Shown: positions 51,806 through 60,945 of the stretch, in pieces
Position numbering within the stretch: the first letter of the stretch is position 1
How the letters are laid out: each line of letters opens with the position of its first letter
Origin: an uncultured Sulfitobacter sp.
GTDB lineage: Bacteria; Pseudomonadota; Alphaproteobacteria; Rhodobacterales; Rhodobacteraceae
DNA length: 64,000 nt
Assembly: GCF_947499945.1 (NCBI RefSeq)
Contig: NZ_CANMQD010000002.1
Location: 62,001-126,000 of the forward strand
Direction: 5' to 3'
The notes under the pieces: model-generated
The model's database searches: none
Told to the model about the DNA's origin: nothing
The model's input: only the letters and a program-made list of their open reading frames with translations
Position numbers and translations under genes: made by a program

Positions 51806-51928
51806 CGCAAGAGTACGCTCATATCCGAAGACATTGTGAACACAGTCTTGTTCCTTTAGTCGAACTTCAGCCGCATGATGATGGGCCAACTGATCGTCGT
51901 AGGTGGCGGCTTTATAGTTTCGGGATAG
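51806..51928 (+). pseudogene. Short-chain dehydrogenase (SDR), C-terminal remnant
   Basis: STLISEDIVNTVLFL, stop, SNFSRMMMGQLIVVGGGFIV is the standard last 40 residues of SDR enzymes (EDIANxVLFLASDxSRMITGQxLxVDGG), interrupted by a TAG. Nothing upstream is recognisable. In De Ley-Doudoroff clusters an SDR often serves as the galactose (or related sugar) 1-dehydrogenase, so the fragment fits the surrounding genes. Confidence 0.62.
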
Positions 51929-51940
51929 GGGATGGATAGC

Positions 51941-52855
51941 ATGCAAGATTTGGCTGAGTGGATCGCCGTCGATTGGGATACCTCGTATCTGAGGGTCTGG
52001 ATGATGGGCCCTGACGGGTTGCCGTTTGCCCAAGACAGCTCTGACAAAGGGATAGCAAGTCTTGCGCAGGGCGCATTTGAATCTGCGCTTTTAGAGCTTG
52101 TGGATCCATATCTCGCATCTGATCATGTCACCCCTGTGATTTGTACGGGCATGGTCGGCGCACGTGAAGGGTGGCTGGAAGCGCCCTATGTTGCGACCCC
52201 TTGCGCCCCGCCCAGCGGACAATCGGCTGTGACTCCCGCCTGTACTGACCCTCGCCTGTCAGTGCATATCCTGCCAGGGGTGAAGCAGATGTCCCCGCCT
52301 GACGTGATGCGCGGTGAGGCGGCGAAGATCGCAGGTGTTCTAAGCAGCCAGCCCGATTTTGACGGTATTTTGTGTCTGGCTGGCACCCACACAAAATGGG
52401 TGCACATCAGTGCGGGCGAGATTGTCAGCTTTCAGACCTGCATTACGGGTGAAATTTTTGCCCTCCTGTCACAGCAGTCTGTTTTGCGCCATACGGTAAC
52501 CAGTACCGGATGGGATCAGGGCAGCTTTTTGACAGGTGTGGCCAACGCGATGGATCGCCCACAGGCCTTTGCTGCGCAACTATTCGGGATGCATGCTGCG
52601 GAGCTGTTATTGGACACTCCTGCTGACGCTGCACGTGCGCGGCTGTCAGGGTTATTGATCGGTTTGGAGCTGGCTGGCACAAAGCCTTATTGGTTGGGCC
52701 GTCATGTGGCGATCCTTGGTGTAAATGATGTTGCGGCGCACTACCGCATCGCATTGGCGGAGCAGGGCATTCAGGCTGAAATGCTGGAGAGCATAGACTT
52801 TACGCTCGCTGGACTAACTTCAGCGTACAGCGGATATAAAGGGGCCAACACATGA
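51941..52855 (+). CDS. dgoK: 2-keto-3-deoxygalactonokinase
   Basis: A 304-residue DgoK. It phosphorylates 2-keto-3-deoxygalactonate for cleavage by KDPGal aldolase. Family features: WIAVDWDTSYLRVWMMGPDG at the N-terminus, GMVGAREGWLEAPYV, ILCLAGTHTKWVHISAGEIV, TGEIFALLSQQSVL and GSFLTGVANA. The phosphate-binding loop normally reads DWGTSxLR or DWGSTxLR; here the Gly is Asp, a possible damage mark. The ATG at 51941 has AGGGGA upstream (another ATG lies at 51932). It is the only full-length frame between six remnants of the same pathway and overlaps dgoA by four bases. Confidence 0.88.
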   Translation: MQDLAEWIAVDWDTSYLRVWMMGPDGLPFAQDSSDKGIASLAQGAFESALLELVDPYLASDHVTPVICTGMVGAREGWLEAPYVATPCAPPSGQSAVTPACTDPRLSVHILPGVKQMSPPDVMRGEAAKIAGVLSSQPDFDGILCLAGTHTKWVHISAGEIVSFQTCITGEIFALLSQQSVLRHTVTSTGWDQGSFLTGVANAMDRPQAFAAQLFGMHAAELLLDTPADAARARLSGLLIGLELAGTKPYWLGRHVAILGVNDVAAHYRIALAEQGIQAEMLESIDFTLAGLTSAYSGYKGANT

Positions 52856-53010
52856 ACTGGAATGCCATAGCCATCCTGCAAATCATTCAGACGTATGAAG
52901 TGTCAGAGATTTGCGCAACGTTGATCGCAGAAGGCGTCACCCGTGTCGAGGCGCCACTCAACTTCCCCGAACTACTTAAATAGATTGAAGCAATGACATA
53001 CAGTCAGGGC
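52852..53010 (+). pseudogene. dgoA: 2-keto-3-deoxy-6-phosphogalactonate aldolase, N-terminal remnant
   Basis: The ATG at 52852 overlaps the dgoK stop (ATGA), the normal dgoK-dgoA coupling. The frame reads IAILQIIQTYEVSEICATLI, AEGVTRVEAPLNFPELLK, then a TAG at 52981-52983 and IEAMTYSQGA. Intact aldolases have ALQIIxTxxxxEICxTLIxEGxTRIEVPLNSPxPFxSIExMAxxxG here. The similarity stops near 53010, so the lysine-bearing barrel is lost. Confidence 0.78.
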
Positions 53011-54060
53011 GCGTGTGCGCGTGACGGGGATCGAAGTGCGCCTTGATATACCTTTAATCGCCTCTGTTTTTGACAGCCGCTTTGACTATTATATCGATCC
53101 GCCAACAGGTCAGATTACGAGGGTGCCGCTGGGCGGCAGTAATGGCTGGCTTGAAAGTTGTGTTGGGCTCGCTCACTGCTACCCCGCCGCGCTGGGCCTA
53201 TCCGTGGGCATTCTTCCGGCTAAAACGTGCAACACGCCATCAGGGCACATTTCAACCCCCGTGACATGCCACGGGTTGGTCTGGGTCATTGGACCAGAAG
53301 CTGTCCGACGGAAACCAAATTTGATTTAGTGAGGACAAACGTTTCATCAATTCGCATTAAATACGACCACACCCTTCGCTTTTTGGCACCGCTCTTGAGC
53401 CACAGGGAAGGACAGAAGCACCCGACCAACCGGATTTCCCTTCCGTGATCCTATCTGTTGGTGGCACCTGTCATCAGACAACCCTTTTCACTTTCTCGCA
53501 AGGGTTGAATTAAAAATGGCGCTGCGTACCTGCGGACATCCATCGGAGTTTCGCGAAATCCGTTAAGAGAACGGCCAAACCATTTTAGTTCTTAGAGAAT
53601 ACCTGAATTGTGTTTGCGTGATCGGGTCATGTTCTGATGTTCGCAAAACATGATATGTGCTGACACAAGGATCAGAGTGCTGGAACAGAGCCTTCTTGGT
53701 ATAAGCAGCGCAGTTCATGTGGTTTGATGCGTATTATCTTCGCGTCCACGCTGATCAGTTGACGAGTTCACTCCGCCTTACGGCATGGAGCATACAACAT
53801 ATCCTATGCATCCACCGTTACACGGCGATACGATTGCCAAAGGCAAGCGGAAGGTGGCGATTGTTGTGATATCATTCTTTGATAACAGCCGTTTTGACAA
53901 ATATTACTGCGCCGCTTGCTTTTCAGGACAGAACTGTGAGCCACAAGCGAATTAGGCACAGGCAACAGGTCGGCATTTCCAAAAGGTCATCTTTATCTGC
54001 TTTCACAAGGACGTCAGACGCACTAGGCGTCCGTAAGAATTGCAATGCTAGGAAAGTTTT
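53011..54060. other. Eroded stretch without recognisable gene
   Basis: About 1 kb with only short frames. A frame of about 100 codons (53015-53329) contains FDYYIDPPTGQITRVPLGGS, which vaguely recalls an SMP-30/lactonase repeat, a common neighbour of dgoK-dgoA, but I cannot confirm it. A perfect inverted repeat GACGC-ACTAG-GCGTC lies at 54017-54031, 30 bases before yaeQ. Nothing else stands out. Confidence 0.45.
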
Positions 54061-54606
54061 ATGGCGCAAAAATCTACTATTTATAAAGTGGAACTTTCTG
54101 TTTCGGATATGGATCGCCACTATTACGAGACCCATAAACTAACTGTGGCAAGGCACCCGTCAGAGACGGATGAGCGGCTCATGGTGCGACTGTTGGCTTT
54201 TGCGTTGAATGCCAATGAGCATTTGGAGATGACCAAGGGTCTGTCGACGGATGACGAACCTGACATCTGGCAAAAAAGCCTGAGTGACGAGTTGGAATTG
54301 TGGGTTGCGTTGGGACTGCCGAGCGAAAAGGTGGTGCGTCAGTCCTGCGGCAAATCAGGTAAGGTTATAATCTATTGTTACGGCGGCAGGACGGCGCAGG
54401 CGTGGTGGGAAAAGATTAAAAACAGCACAACCCGCTTTGACAACCTTCAGGTCATAAATCTGTCGGAAAAGGACACAAGCGAGTTGGCGAAATTGGCAAG
54501 CCGCTCAATGAAGTTGCAGATCAACATTCAAGACGGTGAAGTGATGGTCAGTGTTGATGACAACATTGCCTACGTTACGCCAGTCGAATGGAAGAGCGCG
54601 GATTAG
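54061..54606 (+). CDS. yaeQ: YaeQ family protein
   Basis: A 181-residue cytoplasmic protein. STIYKVELSVSDMDRHYYET, then HPSETDERLMVRLLAFALNA and EPDIWQKSLSDELELWVALG are the YaeQ core; the C-terminal SMKLQINIQDGEVMVS fits too. YaeQ has a restriction-endonuclease-like (PD-(D/E)xK) fold in known structures, with unclear activity. The conserved DExxW-type residues (DEPDIW, DELELW) are present. The ATG follows AGGAAAG. It is the first intact gene beyond the decayed sugar region. Confidence 0.92.
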   Translation: MAQKSTIYKVELSVSDMDRHYYETHKLTVARHPSETDERLMVRLLAFALNANEHLEMTKGLSTDDEPDIWQKSLSDELELWVALGLPSEKVVRQSCGKSGKVIIYCYGGRTAQAWWEKIKNSTTRFDNLQVINLSEKDTSELAKLASRSMKLQINIQDGEVMVSVDDNIAYVTPVEWKSAD

Positions 54607-55112
54607 AGCGGGTCGAGCAGCACTAAAGGGTGCCGCATCCTGTATAGAATCGGAATGGTGGAAAGATTGCACAGCAGTCTTTTGCTGCCATAGGTCTCCA
54701 AAGACTGTTACCCAACGTAACTAGGGTGTGAGCTATGGGTAGAATAAGCCCGTAGAAGCTGCGCGTTTTGCTGAGTTTCAGGCGATAACTCTAAGGCTTT
54801 CAAGGGCAGTTACCTACTTTACGCTGTTGAATCCAGATATGATTTTGCGCTTCGAACATCCGCACACAATCATTGACAGGTTGGAAACCAGTTGCTTAGC
54901 TTTGGCTCTGGCCATCGTGCAGCAACCTCTTTGTTGAGTGCGCCAGACACCTTGGACCGTTGGGAGGCGGCTCAATGTGCTTTGCTTTTCGCAGCTACGG
55001 CTGAGGCCGCAATGATCTGTTCACGAGTGCCGCAGGCAAGTTTCTGCATAGCTTTAAACAAATGGCGCGCAGCGTATCCGAACTGATCTGGAATAATAAC
55101 GGGAGGGATGAC
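54607..55112. other. Long leader before the TRAP genes, no gene seen
   Basis: About 500 bases. A frame of 64 codons (54892-55086) has no family likeness and no good ribosome-binding site. The promoter for the TRAP operon should be here. I see no convincing operator. Confidence 0.45.
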
Positions 55113-56303
55113 ATGAAAAATATCAAGAAACTTGCATCAACAGCCATCGGGTCCATAGTGATTGCACTGGGGCTGACGGGTGCGGCAATAGCACAGGATT
55201 ATGACTGGCCGCGGCTGTTGGTGATTGGAACGCCCGGCACTTCCACAGGCAGCTTTGCCTCCACCAATGGCTGGGGGCCGGTACTGCAAGCCGAGACTGG
55301 CGCGACGGTGCGCATCGTGCCTGAAGATAGTGAACAAGTTCGCTACCTTCGACTGACTGACCGCGAAGATATTGCGATTTCCTCTGTTGCCGCCGCTGAG
55401 ATGCGGTTTCAGGTTCAGGGGATCGGCGGCTACGCTGGGGTGAAGCCTACGGCGCAACGCATCATGTGGCACCATAACGACACGCCTTGGGGCTATGTCG
55501 TGGCTGGCGATTCTGAAATCCAAACCTTAGTCGACATCAAAAAGGGTGGTGTGCGCGTCACCCAAGGTTTGTTCTCGCCTGCGATGGTCACCGCTGTTAA
55601 TGACGCTTTGCCTGCCTTTCTTGGCATGACACCAGAGGAAGCAGCGGCAGGCATCGAATTTGTACCCGCTTCCAGTTATAGCGAGAACTGCCGCTCCGTC
55701 GTAGAAGGTAAATCTGACGTGGCCTATTGCGCACCCATTTCGTCCGTCCTGTCCGAGATGGAAGGCGCACCAGGCAGCATCCGCTGGCTCAATATGGACC
55801 CTGCAGATACCAAAGGATGGGACGGCTACCTCACCCACCGTCCCATGCTCATTCCGACAGAAATATCGCTTGGCGTAAAAACTGCGCAGGGCGTGGGCGG
55901 TGTAACATCAAACTTTCTCTATTCCGTGCCTGCTTCGGCAGATGTGGATTTCGTCTATAACATGGCGAAATGGATGCACGGCTCGTTCGACGCCTACAAA
56001 GGGACGCACGCCTTGGCTGCGCGCATGTCGATGGAGCTGTTTCGCGGCTACCTCGACCGCACACCAATGCCTGTGCATGAAGGCACGGTGAAATATTTGC
56101 GCGAGATTGGCCAATGGACCGACGCAGATGACGCATGGAACAATGCCGCTATTGCGCAAATGGACAGCTGGATCGCTGCGCGTCAGGAAGGATTGAAAGA
56201 GGCGATGGAGCAAGGGATCGAGATTAATTTCGAGAACCAGGAATTCCTTGATCACATGGCCAAGAAAACCCAAGGCCTAACAGGCTTCCGCTCGCGCCTC
56301 TAA
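55113..56303 (+). CDS. TAXI-family TRAP transporter substrate-binding protein
   Basis: A 396-residue periplasmic protein. The ATG at 55113 has GGGAGGG upstream and starts a signal peptide (MKNIKKLASTAIGS to GAAIAQD). The mature part begins LLVIGTPGTSTGSFASTNGW, the TAXI pattern (xGTxxxGSxYxxxxA), and continues with VKPTAQRIMWHHNDTPWGYV and ENCRSVVEGKSDVAYCAP. TAXI proteins deliver their ligand to fused TRAP permeases. The ligand is unknown, but the GMC oxidoreductase of the same cluster suggests an alcohol or polyol-like compound. Confidence 0.88.
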   Translation: MKNIKKLASTAIGSIVIALGLTGAAIAQDYDWPRLLVIGTPGTSTGSFASTNGWGPVLQAETGATVRIVPEDSEQVRYLRLTDREDIAISSVAAAEMRFQVQGIGGYAGVKPTAQRIMWHHNDTPWGYVVAGDSEIQTLVDIKKGGVRVTQGLFSPAMVTAVNDALPAFLGMTPEEAAAGIEFVPASSYSENCRSVVEGKSDVAYCAPISSVLSEMEGAPGSIRWLNMDPADTKGWDGYLTHRPMLIPTEISLGVKTAQGVGGVTSNFLYSVPASADVDFVYNMAKWMHGSFDAYKGTHALAARMSMELFRGYLDRTPMPVHEGTVKYLREIGQWTDADDAWNNAAIAQMDSWIAARQEGLKEAMEQGIEINFENQEFLDHMAKKTQGLTGFRSRL

Positions 56304-56398
56304 GCGCCTCCCAAGACACGTTATCGGCAGAGCGGTGCGCCCGCTCTGCTATCCTCGTCACGTCCCGCCTTATTGGCCCGTTTTGTCAGGATCAGCGC

Positions 56399-58324
56399 AT
56401 GTCAGCCCCTAGTCCCGCAACAGACACTATACACGCCTCCGAAGTCACCAGACTGGGCGATCTGTTTTGTGCCAAAAGCATAATTTTTGTTCTGCTCTGC
56501 GCTTGCGGACTGGGTATGGGGATCGCTTATGTCTTTGGCATCCCAATCGGTGGCAAGCGTCTGCTGGAAGGGCAATACTACTGGTTCTTTATCGGCATTT
56601 TTAGTGCAGCCGCCTTTATCGCACTGCCTGCTCGCAAGGGGCAAATGACGGTCCCCTTCTATGACATCATCGCAGCTGCGGTGTCTTTTTGCATCTGCAT
56701 GTGGTTCTCCACCCATGCGTGGGACATGGTACAGGCGGGATGGACGAACATCCCCGCAGGAATCATCTTCTGGGTGTTGATGCTGGAAATCGCGCGTCGT
56801 TCTGGTGGCATCCCCTTCCTGTTGGTGGTGTTCTTTCTTGGCCTTTACCCGATCGTCGCCGATTCCTTTCCTGGCATTATGATGGGTATCCCCTACAGCT
56901 TTGATCGGATGATCGAGGCCCATGTGTTCCGCACCGAAGGCATGATGGGCATCACCACCAAGATTGTGGCTGAGATTGTCTTGGGCTTTTTGGTGTTTGC
57001 AGGGGTCCTCATCGCCACAGGTGCGGGTCAGTTCTTTATCGATCTCGCCAATGCCGGCTTTGGCAAATACCGTGGCGGTCCGGCAAAGGTCTGCATCGTG
57101 GCCAGTGGTTTTTTTGGCTCTCTGTCAGGCTCGATTTTCTCCAATATCGCTGGCACAGGATCGATCACGATCCCCACGATGAAAAAGGTTGGCTACCCTG
57201 CCCATTACGCTGCCGCGATTGAGGCCTGTGCCTCCACAGGTGGTGTCGTAATGCCGCCCGTGATGGGGGCGATTGCCTTTGTCATGGCGATCACCATCGG
57301 CGTTGATTACGCGACAATCATGGTGGCCGCGATCCTGCCCTCCTTGCTGTTTTACTTTGGGCTACTGCTCCAAGTTGACGCCTATGCCGCGCGCAAGGGC
57401 TTGGTCGGCATGGCCCCTGACGCCTTACCCTCGGCCCGTGCAGTCCTCAAACGCGGCTGGCCCTTCCTTTCCGTGATGGTGTTTCTGGTCTGGGGGCTGC
57501 TCTATATGCGTTGGGAGTATTACGCGCCATGGTACGCTTGTGTGATGATGGTCGCCCTCAGCTTTTTGAACCGTGAAACGATGATGACGCCCACCCGCGC
57601 TTTTGCCACGCTGCGCCAGATTGGTATTTTAGTGACGCAAACCGCTGCGATCATCCTCCCCATCGCCTTTGTCGTGAGCGCATTGACGATTACGGGTGTG
57701 ACGGGTTCCATGACATCGGGTCTCATCGCTTTGGGCGGGGATAACGTGTACCTGATCATCGCCCTCGGCGTGCTCGCCTGCTTCATAATGGGCATGGCAG
57801 GTCTGGCGATTGTCGCCTACATCTTCCTCGCCGTGACACTCGCTCCTGCGATTATCGAGATTGGTGGCCTGAACGAAGTCGCTGTGCACTTCTTCATCAT
57901 CTATTATGCGATGCTATCGGTCATAACGCCCCCTGTAGGCGCTGCCGCCTTCCTTGCCGCGACCATCGCAGGGGCCAAGCCGATGCTGACATCCTTTACC
58001 GCCATGCGACTGGGGGTGGTGATCTACTTCGTGCCGCTGTTCTTTTTGTTCCAACCTGCACTGGTGCTTCAGGGCGATTTGACACCCCTGATTTATGTGC
58101 TCCCCTCAATCATTATTGGTATCATTTTGCTATCAGGCGGACTTGAGGGGTACCTTCTGGGCGTGGGCCATGTCCGCACTCTGCTGCGCGCACCACTGGC
58201 GATTGCAGGATTTGCCTTCAGTTTTCCAGGTTTGATGACCACCTTGATTGGTGGCGGAGTATCAGCTGCGCTGGTCGCGCTCATCTGGGCGGCAAACAAG
58301 AAACTGGATCAACCAGCCATGTAA
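56399..58324 (+). CDS. TRAP transporter fused permease (4TM12TM)
   Basis: A 641-residue inner-membrane protein with about 16 or more helices, combining the small (DctQ-like) and large (DctM-like) subunits. The DctM part has PAKVCIVASGFFGSLSGSIF, FSNIAGTGSITIPTMKKVGY and EACASTGGVVMPPVMGAIAF, family signatures of TAXI-type fused permeases, and SVITPPVGAAAFLAATIAGA in the second half. It lies 95 bases after the binding-protein gene. Transport is driven by a Na+ or H+ gradient, not ATP. Confidence 0.92.
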   Translation: MSAPSPATDTIHASEVTRLGDLFCAKSIIFVLLCACGLGMGIAYVFGIPIGGKRLLEGQYYWFFIGIFSAAAFIALPARKGQMTVPFYDIIAAAVSFCICMWFSTHAWDMVQAGWTNIPAGIIFWVLMLEIARRSGGIPFLLVVFFLGLYPIVADSFPGIMMGIPYSFDRMIEAHVFRTEGMMGITTKIVAEIVLGFLVFAGVLIATGAGQFFIDLANAGFGKYRGGPAKVCIVASGFFGSLSGSIFSNIAGTGSITIPTMKKVGYPAHYAAAIEACASTGGVVMPPVMGAIAFVMAITIGVDYATIMVAAILPSLLFYFGLLLQVDAYAARKGLVGMAPDALPSARAVLKRGWPFLSVMVFLVWGLLYMRWEYYAPWYACVMMVALSFLNRETMMTPTRAFATLRQIGILVTQTAAIILPIAFVVSALTITGVTGSMTSGLIALGGDNVYLIIALGVLACFIMGMAGLAIVAYIFLAVTLAPAIIEIGGLNEVAVHFFIIYYAMLSVITPPVGAAAFLAATIAGAKPMLTSFTAMRLGVVIYFVPLFFLFQPALVLQGDLTPLIYVLPSIIIGIILLSGGLEGYLLGVGHVRTLLRAPLAIAGFAFSFPGLMTTLIGGGVSAALVALIWAANKKLDQPAM

Positions 58325-58439
58325 TCACGGGCTGCTGTATCAACGCACGTTATGCGTGCATTTATTTCGGCAACGGCATGCCGGTCAATGCCATCTGGCC
58401 CCCAAAATGTCAGAGGCTTCTAGCGGAGGAAACCAACTT

Positions 58440-60275
58440 ATGTCTGATACGTATGATTTCATCATTGTGGGCGGCGGCTCGGCCGGTGCTGTGATCGCCA
58501 CACGCCTAAGCGAAGATCCCAACTGCCGCGTCGCACTTGTTGAGGCAGGCGGCCCACCCCCAGACCATGAAATGATGCCCGCCGCTGTTGCGGGTCTACA
58601 ACTCGATCCACAGACCGATTGGATGTACACTGCCGATCCAGGCAACGCCGGCCTTGGGTTGCGCGACAATCTGATGCCAGTGCCGCGTGGTAAAATGCTC
58701 GGTGGCTCATCAGGGTTAAACTATATGGCTTATGTACGCGGCCATCCGGGAGACTTCGACGCGTGGGCCGAAGCGGGTGCCACAGGATGGAGCTATGAGG
58801 ATGTCCTCCCCTATTTCATCAAAAGCGAGGACCTGACGCCGAGTAATGAAATCTCGATCGATAGTGACGCCCATGGCACAGGCGGTCCGCTTGGCGTGTC
58901 CGTTCGCTCTCCCGTTATTCCGGCATCACGCGATTTTGTGACTGCGGCGGGGGAAACAGGCATCCCGACAGGTGACTACAACGGGCGGGATCGTGGGGGT
59001 CCGAATGGTGTGGCCTCGCTGTTCCAAACAACAACGCGCAACGGAATGCGCTCCAGTACCTACCGCGCGTTTCTACAAGGTGACACAGAAAAACGTGGCA
59101 ACCTCACGATCATCCCGCACGCCCATGTGACGCGGGTGATCCTGTCAGGTGAGCAGGGCGCACGCGCTGCAAGTGGTATTGAGTACCGTGATGCAGACGG
59201 CACCACGCATACGATCAATGCGTCAAGTGAAGTCATCCTGAGTGCAGGCGCAGTAGGTTCGCCACAAATCCTGATGCTGTCAGGCATCGGACCTCGCCGC
59301 GAAATCGAGGCGGTTGATCTGGAGTGCCTGCACGAATTGCCCGGTGTGGGTAAAAACCTCAAAGACCACCTGCATTGTCCGCTGTTCTTCCCCGCACCCG
59401 GCATTGGTGTTCCAATCGCCGAGGTAGGCGTCTCCGCAGGACCCGACGCCTTGCGTGCGCCTGCTGGGCCTCTCCCTGCTGATCCTGCCGACGATGAGAA
59501 CTTGTCGCCCGAACTGGCAGGTCTCAAAGCCGAAGCAGAGCGGCGCGTGGCCCAGTGGATGGAAACAGGAGAAAGCCTTGTGTCGTCCTCTCTCTATGAT
59601 GCGGTTGCGTTCTTCTCGACCGGGTTGGGCGATGCGCATAGCCATGATGCGCAAATCGGATATGTGCCGAGTGGCTTTGACGCGGGCCTTTTGGGTGAGC
59701 GTTTGAGGATAAAACTCGAAGATTTCTTTGAGGATCCCGACAAGACGCTCGCGGCGGATCAGGAAAACATGCTGCTGCTGGCCAATCCTGTGCTGCCCCA
59801 CAGCAAAGGCGAAATTGTACTGGCGAGTTCAGACCCGCTTGCCGCGCCGATTATCCGCATGAACTACCTCACCGATCCACATGATCTAAAAGTGATGGTC
59901 GCAGTGATCCGAAAAGCGCTCGATATTGCGGCAAACTGGCCAGGAGAGAAAAAGCCCGGACCGCTTAACATTCCCCCCGCACTTGCCAAAAAGCACGGCT
60001 ATGTCGAGGGGCAAGCTCCCAGCGATGCTTTGCTCGAAAACCTTGCGCTGCATTACTCGGTGACTGTGTATCACCTGTGCTCGACCTGCCGCATGGGCGA
60101 CGTCGTAGATGCAAACCTATGCGTCAGCGGTGTTGGACACCTCAGGGTGGCTGATGCAAGTGTGATGCCTGATATCGTCAGTGGGAACACCAATGCCGCG
60201 TCTATCATGATCGGAGAAAAAGCGGCAGATATCATCTCAGCAGCACATCAGTTGAAACGGACTGAGGCCGCTTAA
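58440..60275 (+). CDS. GMC-family FAD oxidoreductase (choline/alcohol dehydrogenase-like)
   Basis: A 611-residue flavoenzyme from the ATG at 58440 (GCGGAGGAAACC upstream). FAD-binding YDFIIVGGGSAGAVIATRLS at the N-terminus, PVPRGKMLGGSSGLNYMAYV and SAGAVGSPQILMLSGIGP as GMC signatures 1 and 2, and HLCSTCRMG near the end next to the catalytic His (HYSVTVYHL). It is longer than the typical 530-560 residues because of an acidic insertion (DPADDENLSPELAGLKAEAE) around residue 345. No signal peptide. The substrate is likely the compound imported by the TRAP system upstream. Confidence 0.9.
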   Translation: MSDTYDFIIVGGGSAGAVIATRLSEDPNCRVALVEAGGPPPDHEMMPAAVAGLQLDPQTDWMYTADPGNAGLGLRDNLMPVPRGKMLGGSSGLNYMAYVRGHPGDFDAWAEAGATGWSYEDVLPYFIKSEDLTPSNEISIDSDAHGTGGPLGVSVRSPVIPASRDFVTAAGETGIPTGDYNGRDRGGPNGVASLFQTTTRNGMRSSTYRAFLQGDTEKRGNLTIIPHAHVTRVILSGEQGARAASGIEYRDADGTTHTINASSEVILSAGAVGSPQILMLSGIGPRREIEAVDLECLHELPGVGKNLKDHLHCPLFFPAPGIGVPIAEVGVSAGPDALRAPAGPLPADPADDENLSPELAGLKAEAERRVAQWMETGESLVSSSLYDAVAFFSTGLGDAHSHDAQIGYVPSGFDAGLLGERLRIKLEDFFEDPDKTLAADQENMLLLANPVLPHSKGEIVLASSDPLAAPIIRMNYLTDPHDLKVMVAVIRKALDIAANWPGEKKPGPLNIPPALAKKHGYVEGQAPSDALLENLALHYSVTVYHLCSTCRMGDVVDANLCVSGVGHLRVADASVMPDIVSGNTNAASIMIGEKAADIISAAHQLKRTEAA

Positions 60276-60750
60276 AAATATGAACCTGAAAGGCACAGGC
60301 TGCCTTGCGTTTATTGGGAATATTTGAATGGCCGCTCATGAATGTGAGCGGCCGCACACGTGAAATTTATCTATTATAATTTGGCACCTCAGGTCAGCAA
60401 CATCCTTCCTTCTTTTTATGGAAGGGTCCGTATGGGAAGGGAAACTGGGCTGCCGTTAGTTGGTCATTTATAAAATCCAGAACACGTGTCTATAGCTCAT
60501 CAAGGCGGTAGTCTTTGTCAAATCATCTAGGTTGCAGCGCCGAGTGTCAGGCCCTCAATTGTCCTGCGTCAGGCTTTTGGAACTAAGAGCATTTTAAAGA
60601 AGGAGAGAGGAAGGCTCATCTGGTTGGTTTGATTATGTGGCCCGTTGTCTGCGATACCAGCGTCGCGTTTCAAGTGTCTTTCCTTTGATCCTTTCGATTG
60701 CACGGCAGCCGATTGCAAAGCAATCTGCGGAGAGGGGAGTTGTGTGCCCT
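60276..60750. other. Eroded stretch after the GMC gene
   Basis: A hairpin GGCCGCTCA-TGAATG-TGAGCGGCC at 60330-60353 lies 54 bases past the stop; it lacks a T tract, so I do not call it a terminator. Otherwise only short meaningless frames are seen. Confidence 0.45.
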
Positions 60751-60832
60751 TTTTGAGAAGATGCAGTTCTAGCGTCTGCTCAACAACCACTTCTTTCGGG
60801 CCTTTTGCTTCTCGGCGTAGTTCTTTGACGCC
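60751..60832 (-). mobile_element. IS3-family transposase OrfA, C-terminal fragment
   Basis: The minus strand reads GVKELRREAKGPKEVVVEQT-LELHLLKK. It matches the coiled-coil C-terminus of the IS3-type OrfA whose N-terminus is MRQITGTRKSPxEKI (EVKxLRREAxxLKEVVAxxTLExRLLKKSM). The stop and OrfB are absent. A G12 run adjoins it. Together with the N-terminal fragment at 49740 it brackets 11 kb, in opposite orientation. Confidence 0.62.
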
Positions 60833-60835
60833 ATC

Positions 60836-60847
60836 GGGGGGGGGGGG
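60836..60847 (+). repeat. Homopolymeric G12 tract
   Basis: Twelve consecutive G. It lies between the IS3 fragment and the curlin-like remnant, in no intact gene. Such runs are slippage-prone and also a frequent sequencing-error site. Confidence 0.9.
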
Positions 60848-60945
60848 CAGCGTGCGATATATCGCCGGTCAAACGGCGTTTACGGGCCTAAATGCAGTCC
60901 TCGGACCACTTGAAATCCTTCAATTTCTGGTTGAGCGGCAACACG

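Noticed and set aside
60330..60353. Hairpin GGCCGCTCA/TGAGCGGCC as terminator of the GMC gene
   Set aside because: Good stem, but no T run follows on either side, so Rho-independent termination is not supported.
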